From contig CM019063.1 of the NCBI GenBank assembly GCA_009667805.1, positions 351,936,942 to 352,000,941 on the forward strand: a DNA stretch of 64,000 nucleotides, read 5' to 3'. A program made the translations under genes and the position numbers. A model generated the notes under the pieces. It was not told the DNA's origin, searched no databases, and saw nothing but the letters and a program-made list of their open reading frames with translations. Numbering within the stretch: position 1 is the stretch's first letter; every line of letters starts with the position of its first letter. The stretch is from Leptobrachium leishanense. Lineage: Eukaryota; Chordata; Amphibia; Anura; Megophryidae. Positions 23,861 to 34,379 of this stretch are shown here, piece by piece.

Positions 23861-24555
23861 GGGCACTATTACCTTCTATACGCAAACGTTAACGCTCACC
23901 TGCGTGCGCATTAACGCTTGCCGCGGTATTTAACGCATATTACAATCCAAACACAAACAGGTTAAAAAAAACATTTGCGTTTGGTACCTTGCGCTGCGCG
24001 AGGTTACTGTACTTTGTGCTCCCTATGTTTAACATGGGGAGCGCAAAGTGTTAATCAGCGCTGGTATTACAAAGTCCCAGCGGTGATGAACGCCTGGCTC
24101 TGGTTAGAGCCAGGACTTGGTGTTAACAGATTCCGCTTCTGCAGAATCCGTTAACACCAGCTATAAAAATAAAAAACAGAATCACATACTCACCCTCTGT
24201 CCCGTGGCGAGGACCGTGGCTCTGATCGCCTCCTCCGGCCGGCCTGAGCAGGGAAAGACTGGGGGAAAAAGTCCCCCCAGTCTCTTCCTGCGTATGCCTA
24301 CGCCGATCTGCTGGTCACGTGACCGGCAGGGAGGAACTCAATGGAGTCCTATGGACTCCAGCGAGTGGATGCTCGCGGCTACGCTCAGCGCTGCTGCGAG
24401 CATCCCTGAGTTTTACGCTCGATAACAATGCAGGCAGCATTTTTTGCACCTGCATTGTAATCCAGCGTTAAAACGCGGGCGCAAGGGGGAAAACTGCGGG
24501 TGCAGTTTTTCCTCCCTTGCGCCCGCATTTTAACGCAAAGAGCGTAATAGTGCCC
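23861..24555. mobile_element. Hairpin-rich Harbinger-like MITE, copy 2
   Basis: Perfect 12-bp terminal repeats, GGGCACTATTAC and GTAATAGTGCCC, are flanked by ATA on both sides (3-bp duplication). Inner stems: GCTCCCTATGTTTAACATGG region (24012-24048), GGTGTTAACAGATTC with GAATCCGTTAACACC (24119-24160), AGACTGGGGG with CCCCCCAGTCT (24257-24285), ACAATGCAGG with CCTGCATTGT (24425-24459), and a stem of about 32 bp at 24465-24537. It has no coding potential. Confidence 0.85.
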
Positions 24556-24821
24556 ATAGCCTTTTAGGTTAAGCACAAAGTATAGTCAAAGCAAGTTTAT
24601 TAAAAAATAAGCAGGAAATATCAGAGTGTGGTCAACAATAACCGATTTTGAATGAAAATCATTCAGAAAAACAAACAAAAATATTTTTTGCGTTTGGTAC
24701 AGACATATTTAGGGCAACAGTAAAACTGACTACCAGGAAAAAGGGAGAGGGCTTCCGGATGAGAAATGGATGATCAATGCATGCATGTCACATTGGCCAG
24801 TATGCTGGACATATCACTCAC

Positions 24822-24869
24822 CATCTTGACGTATTGATTTTCTGCCAAAGTATTATAACTGGACATTGG
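24822..24869 (-). CDS. AP3D1: AP3D1 exon at hinge-ear junction (16 codons)
   Basis: This 48-bp exon encodes PMSSYNTLAENQYVKM and aligns with the SSYSLLAENSYVKM stretch of human AP3D1, just before the ear. The acceptor is TTTTGCAG and the donor GTGAGT, both strong. Joined to its neighbours it gives EEEPLP, this exon, then MYDIQG, which is continuous with the vertebrate protein. The exon lies only 267 bp from a hairpin-rich MITE (23861-24555). Confidence 0.93.
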
Positions 24870-25540
24870 CTGCAAAACAAGAGCAGAAATCAGACTGAAA
24901 ATGAACGACACGCCGATATCTCTCACGTATCTATTAAATCATGCCAAACACACACTTAAAATATCTGGGCTTATATTACTGTGAGGGCTTATATTAAAAT
25001 GCGTATAGAAATGTAGCAGAACAGAACAAACCAGGTGTGTATTTCCTGTACAGTAGTCACTTTGGGAGGTTCGGGCCTGATGTGTTCTTGTTTTCCAGTC
25101 CTCTCCTATGTTGAAGCCACCCTGTACCTACAATTCTGAGTACAGGGCATTTGTGCTTTCTGCGCCTGTTATATTATTATTTGCTTATGTATTTATTGTA
25201 GAGTGTTGTGTGGTATATAATGCTGCTGGAGTGTCCTTGGGTACTTAACAGATCTTACATGCTCCAATATTCCTGTTTTCAAGATTAAAATTTCATGGTA
25301 ATTGAGAAAGTTTGGATGGGAGCAAGGAAAGAAAACTTGGATTCAAAATTGAGAGAGAGAGAAGCGTATCGGATATATAGACTAGACACCCGAGAGGCCT
25401 TTGTGAAGGTTTCACCTTCTGAATGAGTGAATCAAATTTGCCATCGTGTAAAGTAGAATCCATGTATGATTAAAATATATTAGAGACGGGGACGGGGCAT
25501 GTCTGGCGGCCATCGTGGCCGCATGTAGATTGAGCTCCTG

Positions 25541-26523
25541 ATGACCGTCAGCATTTCTGGTCACCGCGGCTCACAACGGCACCAATTCCTTGCTCCACCT
25601 GACTCATCTGACCCTGCAGTCCTCCGATGCAACCCGCTAAAACCGGCAGATAGGCCGCAAGATGGCGGCGCCCAGGGCCCTCGATCCCCACACTCACCTG
25701 ATCCCACGGCGGAGGCAGTGGAGGTCAATCCCTGACATCTGAGCCTTCCATCCTCAGCTCCAGCTACCGGTAGGCAAATACAGGCCATGCTCCATGATAC
25801 AAGAAGATTTCTGCATCCCTGCACCAAGAAATCCATGACATAGGTGAACGCACTGATCTCCTGGAACAAAAATCCAATACTTTATGCTTGGCACATAACG
25901 AACTAGTGGATGCCTATAAAGATTTAAAAACAGCTCGTTTGCTTAATGTCAGGGATGTGGAAGATCGTTCCCGTAGGAACATTATTCGAATTCATGGCAT
26001 TCCTGAATAGGTTAAATCTGAAGGCCTGTCTGCCTATTTGCTTGACCCGTTTCATATTTTACTGCCTGATGCAGATGACTCGGCTTTGCAGCTGGATAGG
26101 GCGCACCGTGTCCCGAAACCATGCAACTTGATTGCTGCGATCCCCAGAGAAGTTTTGACACATATTCATTTTTACCATGTTAAAGATTCATTGATGGCAG
26201 CTATGCGGAAGGCTCCGGATCTCCCTGCTACTTATGCTGGAATTTCCTTTTTCCTGGACCTTTCAGCGGCTACGATGCAGCGGCGCAGAGAATACCTGCC
26301 AGTTACCAAGGTGCTTCTCAACCATAAGATCCCGTATTGATGGGGTTTCCCCCTGAAGCTGCTGGTCACCTACCGAGGAACCTTATCAGTTATTCACACA
26401 CTGCAGGAGGGTGTTTCCACTCTCCAGGTGTGGGATCTGATGGGAGATGCGACCCCTCCGCACCAGGCCCCTCCTCATCGTCTAAGGTTTCTCCGGAATG
26501 GCACCGCGTGCGTCCAGAGAAGT
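25541..26523 (+). pseudogene. L1 ORF1 (RNA-binding protein), broken
   Basis: ORF1p coats LINE RNA and acts as a chaperone. A helical stretch (TDLLEQKSNTLCLAHNELVD, near 25850-25920) precedes the RRM-like signature RSRRNIIRIHGIPE near 25971. AHRVPKPCNLIAAIP then lies near 26101, and the C-terminal domain runs to about 26340. A stop at about 26006 and shifts near 25740-25850 break it. The intact relative at 59376-60437 shows the same order, which supports the reading. Confidence 0.82.
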
Positions 26524-26936
26524 GACAGAGTTTTGTTTCCATAACTGTTTTCGGGACTTCTGTTTTGCCCTCGGATGTCTGGATTTACACTTTGCTTTCT
26601 GAATCGCTTCATCTGGCCAGTCTGACGGGTTGGCAATGTTTCAGATGTTTATCACCCTCCTCTGGCAGCACCCCCCAACTCCCCCCATGGTTCATGGGGT
26701 AGGTCCGGTGTATACCTGTGGCCATGGAGTCATTTTTTGTACAGGGGCGGTTGCTTGTTGCACGTCTCTGTTTTTCTTTCCTTTATCTTTTTCCCCCTTT
26801 TGTTTTTCTCCTCTCTCGTTACACCATTCTTGGACGATGTCCTGGGACTGAGCGGGGTATATTTGCTCTTCCGTGGAAGGGATACTGCCGAACTGTATTT
26901 TTGGTTTCCTCTTAAGTATTTTTCTGTGCATTTGAG

Positions 26937-29900
26937 ATGGGTATGAAAATTGTTTCTTTAAATGTTAAAGGGTTAAATATTCCTCACAAAACGGCATTCC
27001 CTATATGCAGATCTGCGCCATAACCCCCCAGCTGTAGTGTGTTTACAGGAGACCCATTTCAAACGTTCTGTCCACCCCAAGCTATACCTTCCCGCTTACC
27101 CTCACCACTTTCATGCCACTGCCCCGGTTAAAGCGAGAGGTGTTTCTGTATTAATTCACTGTGATGTCTCTTTTACTCTACAGCGATCGGTGATTGACCC
27201 ACATGGCCATTTTTTATTTTTGGTATGTGATATTGATCGGGTTCCATATACGATTGCAAATTTTTTACTGCCCTAATGTAGATCAGCTAACTTTCTGTAG
27301 GACCGCGCTTTAATGCGGGTTTGTACAGGTAGACTTGTGCTTTGTGGCTACTTTAACCATTTGCTGGATCTTTCGCCTCATCCGACTCGCCTCCAGGGGG
27401 CTTCGGTACAGAAATTCGCCGCTCTCTTAGCCGAGTTTCAGTTATTTGAGGTTTGGCGCCTCTTTCACCCAACTGAAGAGGATTATTCCTTTTACTCGGG
27501 AGCGCATTCTAGAATTGATAATTTTTTCCTCCAATGTGATTTGCTGTCCAATGTCTTCTGTTGTGATCGGGGATCCATATCCTGGTCGGATCATGCCCCG
27601 GTTTCTCTGACTCTTCGAGACGCTTCTGCTGCTCGGGGATGTGCCCCGTGGAGGCTCCATGAATCCCTTCTCTCCCGTCCCGAAGTGATAGAGGAGGTTG
27701 TCCAGACCACGACCAACTATTTTGCTGATAACACCCCTGACATTTCCCCATTGACTCTCTGGCAGGCCCATAAACCAGTGATCAGAGGTGTGCTTCTTAA
27801 ATGGGGCTCCCACTTTAAAAAGCTTGCTATCTCTCATAGATTAGATCTTCTACTCCGAATCCATGATGCTGCGTTTCAACATAAGAGATAACGATGCGAC
27901 TTCTCAGGACCTTCTTCGTGACCTTCAATCTCAATTGACTCTGACAAGAAAGATTACTTGTGGGTGGCCCACTGCCTGCAGGCACGACATTACCTACATG
28001 GCAATAAAGCTAGTACATTAATGGCTAATAAACTTCACCCAACGCGCTGCTAAATCTAAAATAGAGAAAATGACCGCCAGAAACGGGGAGACCCGTTTCC
28101 ATCCAAAACAGATCGCTGATTGTTTTGCAGAATATCACTCCGAATTATATAATCTGCGCGATGATGCAACACTTCCCCAACCCTCAGTAGTGGACATTGT
28201 CCCTTTTCTACAGCTCCTGCACCTTCCAACTCTGTCGGACGACCACCATCTCCGTCTGATGGCCCTGATATCCCAAATAGAACTTACCTCTTTCGTCAAA
28301 CCTTGTAAGGCCCCTGGCCCTGATAGGTTCACAGCGCTTTGCTACCGGTCATTTCAGGCCCAATTGTCTCCCCATTTCTTATCTGCGTTTCAGCATATCT
28401 TCCAGTCTGGCCAGGCCTCCCCTGATTGGCTGTCTGCCACCATCGTTACCCTCCCCAAAACTTCCCCACCGGCCCCGACCTGCTCAAAATATAGGCCCAT
28501 TTCTCTACTTAATACAGATGCTAAACTATACCCTAAGATTTTGGCAAATAGATTAGTGGACATTTTGCCCTCACTGATTGCAGACGACCAGATGGGCTTC
28601 ATTAAACACAAACCGGGTCAAGATAAAACCATTAAAGTTACCTCATTAAAAGGATATGGTGGTTCGTACAGACACCTGACTCTACATTTATCCCTTGATG
28701 CCGAAAAGGGGTTTGACCGCTTAACACTGGTTATTCTTAGAGCATACTCTTCTAAAATTGAATTTCCCCCGTGAGTTAATTACTGCCGTTTTGGCCCTAT
28801 ATGCAAACTTGACTCCGACTGCGTCTGTACTTAACGCGGGCTTTCTCTCCAAACTGGTGTACCTCACTAATGGGACTGAACAGGGATGTCCGCTTTCGCC
28901 ACTACTCTATGCCTTCGCTCTTGGACCCCTGGCACAGGCGATCCGGCATGCTGATGAGGTGGAGGGAATCCTTATAGGTCCGTCTTCCTGTAAGCTTAGT
29001 TTGTTTGCAGACGACATCCTAGTAACGAGGACTCTCTCCCCGCCTTAGACGATTCTGGACGAATATGGCAGGTTGTCCTACCATAGGCGCAATATAGCTA
29101 AAACGCAAGCCCTCCTGTATGCTGTTCCTGGTCTGGAGGTGGCCCTATTACAATGCCTTTATCCCTTTGACTGGAGAACGCATTCCTTGACCTACTTAGA
29201 ACTTAAACTGTCCTTTTCCACGGCCAACCTCTTTGACCTGAATTATAAACTCCTCCTCTCATTGACTAAAACGTTAAGCCACAAATGGTCTAAGGTTGAA
29301 CTCTCCTGGGTGGGCAGGATACATGCTATTAAAATGATGTTACCAAAGCTACTGTATGTTTTCAGGGCCCTCCCTTTACTGGCCGCTCTAATGTTTTTTA
29401 GGTCCCTGCTTTCCTCTTTATCCCATTTTTTATGGCGAGCAAAACGCCCGCGCCTCAAGGTGGATATTCTGCATTATCTGACTTCACTTGGAGGTCATGT
29501 TCATGTAAGAGAGGGGGACTCTGCCAAAAAAATACACGTCGGCAACAGGGGGTAAAGAAAAGAAAGTCATGTAGTCATCTTCAGCCAGTGTCAAATGGGA
29601 AAGCCGCATGGGCAGATTCATTATGCCAAAGCACATCGTAGAGTGCGCAGCCAGCTGGTTTCCAGTACATCAGTACGCTGTCAGAGGTCGCAGCTCCCGC
29701 AGGCTTCTCGGTTGTAGACAGGGCTCACCTCTCCATCCGTGGCTGCGTCTCAGGATAGCTCCCGTGGTCGACCAGGCAGAATCCTCGAGTTGTCGTACCA
29801 CAGAGGGCAGGATGAGAGATCCAACGTGCAGCCACTGCACGGTCAGCAAGGGAAGGTGCCCCCCATCCGGTGCCGAACCATAACTGGAAAAACAGGCCCG

Positions 29901-30858
29901 CTCCACCACCACACCTCTCTCTGGGGGGTCCTCTGCAGGAGGAACGAGGGATCAGGCACCACGAGTAGGCCTCAAAATGCCCGCCAGCCGATCGGACCTG
30001 GTAAGAATAGGGCTTCAATCTCAGCTGTGCCCTGGAGGGGGGAAGCCAAACAGGCTCCAGAGCAGGTCTCCAGCCGTGCAGGGACTACCAATAGGGGTAA
30101 AAATCAAGCACGATTCCAAGCATAAATCTTCCTCTTCTGTTAAAGTGTCCGGAGCTCCATCTAAACAGGTCTGCTCCCTCACATAGCCGGACATGCCCCC
30201 CAGACCATATTATTGACTCCTTTTGAACAGTATTGTGTAACACCCTCCCACCTCCACCTTCTTTCCCTATTGTACCAACCTCTGGTGTCTACATTTAAAT
30301 CACCTAAGTGGCGCTTTAAGTCGAATTGGGAGAGGGATTTTGGGACTCCTATCTGATTCAGTATGGGCAGATTGCTTTCTTCTTGATGCCTCCAAATGTC
30401 GCTGCATATCAATGACAGAGGCATGGAAAAAAGTGCTATATAGATGGTATGTTACTCCTGATTGGGAACATCATTTTAACTCCAGGGTCTCGGCAGTGTG
30501 CTGAAGATCTGGAGAGGAGACAGGCTCGTTCTTCCATATTTGGTGGACTTGTCGCTTGATAGCCCAGTTTTGGGCCTCTGTGGCCCAATTGAGCTCTGAG
30601 ATTGTGGGCACAAAGATTCAACCAGTCCCTGAGATTCTACTCCTCCAGTATATGCCTGATTCGCACTCTCATTTGCAAAAGCAATCCTTGGCCCACATAC
30701 TGTCCGTGGCGACTTTAGTTGCAGCCCGATGGAAATCCCCCACACTTCCCACACTCCAGGATATTACCGATCGGCTGAGGGTCCTGAGACTTCTAGATGG
30801 GATGGCAAGGGACCTTGCGGGGAACCCCCAAACCTGGATGCACCATTGGTCTTTTTAG
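26937..30858 (+). pseudogene. L1 ORF2 (endonuclease-RT), broken
   Basis: The frame opens MGMKIVSLNVKGLN at 26937. Endonuclease blocks: VCLQETHFKRS near 27037, CGYFNHLLDLSP near 27343, DYSFYSGAHSRIDNFFL near 27481 and SDHAPVSLTL near 27588. RT blocks: CKAPGPDRFTALCYR near 28306, YRPISLLNTDAKL near 28492, SLDAEKGFDRL near 28693, [14 protein letters not shown] near 28873 and LFADDILVT near 29001. In GYFN the usual GDFN aspartate is replaced. Frame breaks lie near 26995, 27276-27313, 27891, 28774, 29048, 29555 and within 29560-30500. The C-terminal part ends near 30858. It cannot act without help. Confidence 0.92.
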
Positions 30859-31223
30859 GACACGTATACTGTCAAATTGTAAAGTCCTTATTTCTTTATG
30901 TATGCCCTTGGAATGTTGTACACGGTACTGTGAATATTATGTATATCTTTCTCGATTCATTGCTGTTGGATGGCTGGTTGCAATGCTCCCCTGTTCCCCT
31001 TTTATTTTTTGTACCCCCTCCCGTTTTCTCTTGCAAAAGAACTAAATAATAAAAAACTTTATATTGAGAAAAAAATATATATATTAGAGACAATTATTTG
31101 TATATTTTTACAAGTACTTAAAATATTTTTTATGAGCATAATTAATCATTTTACGTGTTTCCTCCTCCCTCCATCATATGCACCACTTTTCCCCCTCCCG
31201 AACTTTGTTGTTTTGTTCAGTAC

Positions 31224-31890
31224 TGTAAGGGAATCAGGCCAGAAATAGGCCACCATGATATTCCAGGCGGCCATCTTGACCAGGACTTTGGTTCACATAA
31301 AATGTACATAGCAGATATTAGCTGAATTAAGACGAGTTTGCATAGATTCTTTGGAATTCCTTAAACTAACAGGCAGAGCAATTAAATTAACAAGATCCGG
31401 GCAGACGCTGGCAGAAGTGACAGGATGGAAATTAGTTACATCAAGGTCAGAGAGCTAGGGACCAGAACAATGATGGATGTGAAGCCAGATGGGGCCTTAT
31501 CGGTAGTATACAATAAACAAGTTCCAGGGAGATAGGCACAAGCAGGATCTGGACGAGTGTTAAATTATCCAATTGCCAAAATACTGTGAAAGCTGCCAAT
31601 TTACTGCCAATTTGTGGAATGTCTTTGTATTCTGTAAGGGGAAGGTACAGACCCACGTGGGGTGGGAGAGTGTCACCGCGGGGTGGGCTAATTGGGATGT
31701 ACCTGATTATCCAAGATATAAAATGGAATGTTTTAATGTAAACGTGGCTCAGTCTTTGCGATTCAATCCTGTCTGAGCATCCGTGACGTCACAGTAAAGT
31801 TCGCCTTTCCTGAAAAGACTCGTGTCCAGTCAGTCATTGTCCGCGCCGGCCAGGTCTTCTCCCGAGTGAGCCAGGTGGATTCCGGTTACA
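31224..31890 (+). mobile_element. Solo LTR of an endogenous retrovirus-like element
   Basis: It begins TGTAAGGGAATC and ends GATTCCGGTTACA, a near-perfect inverted terminus of the TG...CA kind. A TATA-like ATATAAAATGG lies at about 31717, about 170 bp before the end. No internal retroviral genes flank it, so it is a solo LTR. A clear target duplication is not visible. Confidence 0.65.
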
Positions 31891-32747
31891 TATTCCCCTT
31901 ACTTAATATTCAGCACATATTTCCTTTTTTGTTCTCATTATCCCCCTCCTTTTTTCTTTCTGTTTTCTTATATAGGTCATGTAAGTAGTGCTATGAATTT
32001 GTGCATAACTGGAGTTAATGTGCGATGTAGTTAAGCAAGGGTTCAATTTTAGGTTATGGATAAGTATTTGGAATTTGTGTATAATACCGTATATGCCTTT
32101 AGAAGTTTAAGATGAAGCACAGGGGAGATATCTAGAAAAATACAGTTAGAAGCCAATAAAGTCGCTTTGTTTGAGGCCATAATTTAGTGGCGACGGGGGC
32201 TGCCGCATGATCTTTGAGCGTGAGACAGGTTGCTGTACAACGGATCACTCATGCGTGAAAAACAACTGGCAGGGACGAGTCCATGATAGTGAATTAGATG
32301 TCATCGGCGAGCAACGGCGAAAACAGGAAGTGATGTACACGGCAATGTGGAACGCTGCATTTACGCCACTTATGAGGGGGCTTGGTATAAAAGAAGGCAC
32401 TAGAGGAGGTAAACGTCTTTACCGCCTGATGAAGCCACACATTTATTGTGGTGAAACACGGTGGGCTTATTTTTTTTAGCTGCCACAATGCGTACTTGTT
32501 GTGTGAATACGTTGGGTTTGGTTTACTGCGTGCTTATAAACAGTTTTGGGAATGTGAAATATTGTAATAGCAACCCGAATGGTGGAATGAACTAGAATAT
32601 ATAGCCTTGCGCAGTTAGATTCTGGGATCAAGAGTGACTTAATGCTGTGAAATTTGTTGCACCTAAAGCAACCAGTATATTTGACCTTAAAAAAAAAACA
32701 AAAAAACAAGCAAATGCACATATGCTTACTTTGTGGGTGTACTACAC
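31891..32747. other. Intron; contains a retroelement-like promoter segment
   Basis: No exon. 32200-32470 is a higher-GC patch with TTGGTATAAAAGAAGG (TATA-like, near 32392). It is followed by CTGATGA, a CCACA/TGTGG stem and GAAAC at 32426-32457, the same signature as in the Penelope 3' region. This may be a terminal repeat of a Penelope- or DIRS-like element, but no coding part is present. Confidence 0.4.
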
Positions 32748-32931
32748 CAGTGGTCCCCAACCCTGGTCCTCAGGGCCCACTAACAGGCCAGGTTTGCCAG
32801 ATATCTGAAGCACAGCACAGGTGTTATGATTTGCTGCTCAGTGATTGCAGGATTCAGTCTGCATTTCCCCATGGTGATCTGCAAAATCTGGTCTGTTAGT
32901 GGGCCCTGAGGACCAGGGTTGGGGACCACTG
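32748..32931. mobile_element. hAT MITE, copy 1 (184 bp)
   Basis: It starts CAGTGGTCCCCAACCCTGGT and ends as its inverted repeat (CAGGGTTGGGGACCACTG). Flanking 8-mers TACTACAC and CACTACAC differ at one base. Confidence 0.92.
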
Positions 32932-33254
32932 CACTACACCACTATGGATGTTCTGGTGTCCAATTTAATTTACATGGCAAGCTTGGCCTGAATCATTCCA
33001 AGACTGGAAGTCTTACCAAATGGAATTATGTTATGCCCCTACAAACTGGTACACAAATTTGTCCTCTTTAAATGCAACCTTTAGAAACTTTTGCTTCCAT
33101 GCTATTAGTCACATTAAGAGGACTCTTTTCCTTTTATTTTTTTAACTGGTCCTAATATGAATAGTGCTACAATAATATCAGTATTTTAATTCAACAGAAC
33201 AGCTAGCTTTCGCCCTTGGTTTTACATGTGCAAAAGACCCCCCCCCCCTCTAAC

Positions 33255-33425
33255 CGGTAAAGGCTCCTCCTCATCCAGCGTTCCATTTTGTACAGATTCG
33301 GTCTGCCCCTCTTCATGCGAGTGGCGATGGTGGTGGTGGTGATGGTGCTTCTTTTTGCGAGATTTCTTTTCATCTCGCGCCTCATCTTTCTCCTGCTTAT
33401 GCTTCTTCCTGTGTTTGTGGGATTT
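33255..33425 (-). CDS. AP3D1: AP3D1 hinge exon, Lys/His-rich (57 codons)
   Basis: The exon starts KSHKHRKKHKQEKDE, continues through KKSRKKK, seven consecutive histidines and RHSHEEG, and ends SVQNGTLDEEEPLP. Human delta has a comparable KKKKHRKEKEE block and a PVQNGAPEEEQLPP end, which fixes the identity. The acceptor is ATTTGCAG. The donor is CCG|GTTAGAG followed at once by a long G run. The polyhistidine run (33327-33347) is not in the human protein as I recall it and looks lineage-specific. Phase is 0-0. The exon sits between two direct copies of a hAT MITE (32748-32931 and 33718-33890). Confidence 0.92.
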
Positions 33426-33717
33426 CTGCAAATAAATCATAAGTAGAACAAAGATCGACCATACTAAAACAATGGAGTTAACATATGGATAAACCAAAGT
33501 TTTAAGAGAAATTCCTTGTACCAATCATACACTTTCTAATGTAGCATCTACATACAACATATATTTAATAAAGACCTTCAATTTACAAACGTGCGAATAG
33601 CCTATTACTTTGAGCCAATATTCTAACATGTATATAGCGCAGACTGATTAGTCTTTTGACAATGTTAAATAATAAAACCAATAAACACTTGTGGACTAGA
33701 GCCTCAGTTGTCTAGAG

Positions 33718-33890
33718 CAGGGTTTTTCAAACCTGTCCTCAGGAGGACCCCCTAACAGGCCAGGTTTGTCAGATATCTAAAGCACAGCACAGTTGATATG
33801 ATTTGCTGCTCAGTGATTGCAGGATTCAGTTTGCATTTCCCCAAGGTGATCTGTAAAATCTGGCCTGTTAGGGGGTCCTGAGAAACCCTG
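33718..33890. mobile_element. hAT MITE, copy 2 (173 bp)
   Basis: It starts CAGGGTTTTTCAAACCTGTC and ends CCTGAGAAACCCTG. It is flanked by a perfect 8-bp duplication GTCTAGAG (33710-33717 and 33891-33898). Inner sequence matches copy 1 in the same orientation (CAGCACAG, TATGATTTGCTGCTCAGTGA). Confidence 0.93.
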
Positions 33891-33898
33891 GTCTAGAG

Positions 33899-34379
33899 TG
33901 TAAATGCATATTTATTTCAAGGATTCACGGGACAAACAACCTTTAACCCTTCAGCATTTATTTGAAACATGGGATGCAAAATTAGCAAATATAGGGCGCA
34001 ACAGAAATTTAGCAAAGAAATTATTGATCTCAGTTAAAAAGTGAATGAAAATTTGCTAATTTTTCATGAATTTGTTCACCCTTCAAAGAAACATTGCTGG
34101 AATGAAAGGTTCTAAACTTTAGATGGCATCCGATATCTCACACATTTGTCAGGTCCATTAAATTTGGTGCATATAATAAAATGGTTAGATCTCCGGCTTA
34201 TGGGGCATTTGTAGAGATCATAATGAGATTGTAAATTAATGCAGCTTCTAAAAAAAATACCAAAATAAAATTTGTATGTGGCATAATGCAGGTGTATGGA
34301 AATTACAGTAGCACCTTGTATCCGTATTGTACAGGGATTTTAAATCAATATAATCCCCTGAATCTCGTCCCTGTAGAAG
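33899..34379. other. AT-rich intron, nothing recognised
   Basis: No exon, repeat signature or ORF that I can support. Confidence 0.5.

Larger units (their letters stand above)
25488..31078 (+). mobile_element. L1/Tx1-clade LINE copy 2, nearly full length
   Basis: It is bounded by a 13-bp duplication, ATATATTAGAGAC, at 25475-25487 and 31079-31091. It begins GGGGACGGGGCATGTCTGGC (5' UTR), has decayed ORF1 and ORF2, and ends with AATAATAAAAAACTTTATAT and an A-rich tail. It lies in the AP3D1 intron between exons 24822-24869 and 33255-33425, in antisense. Confidence 0.94.
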
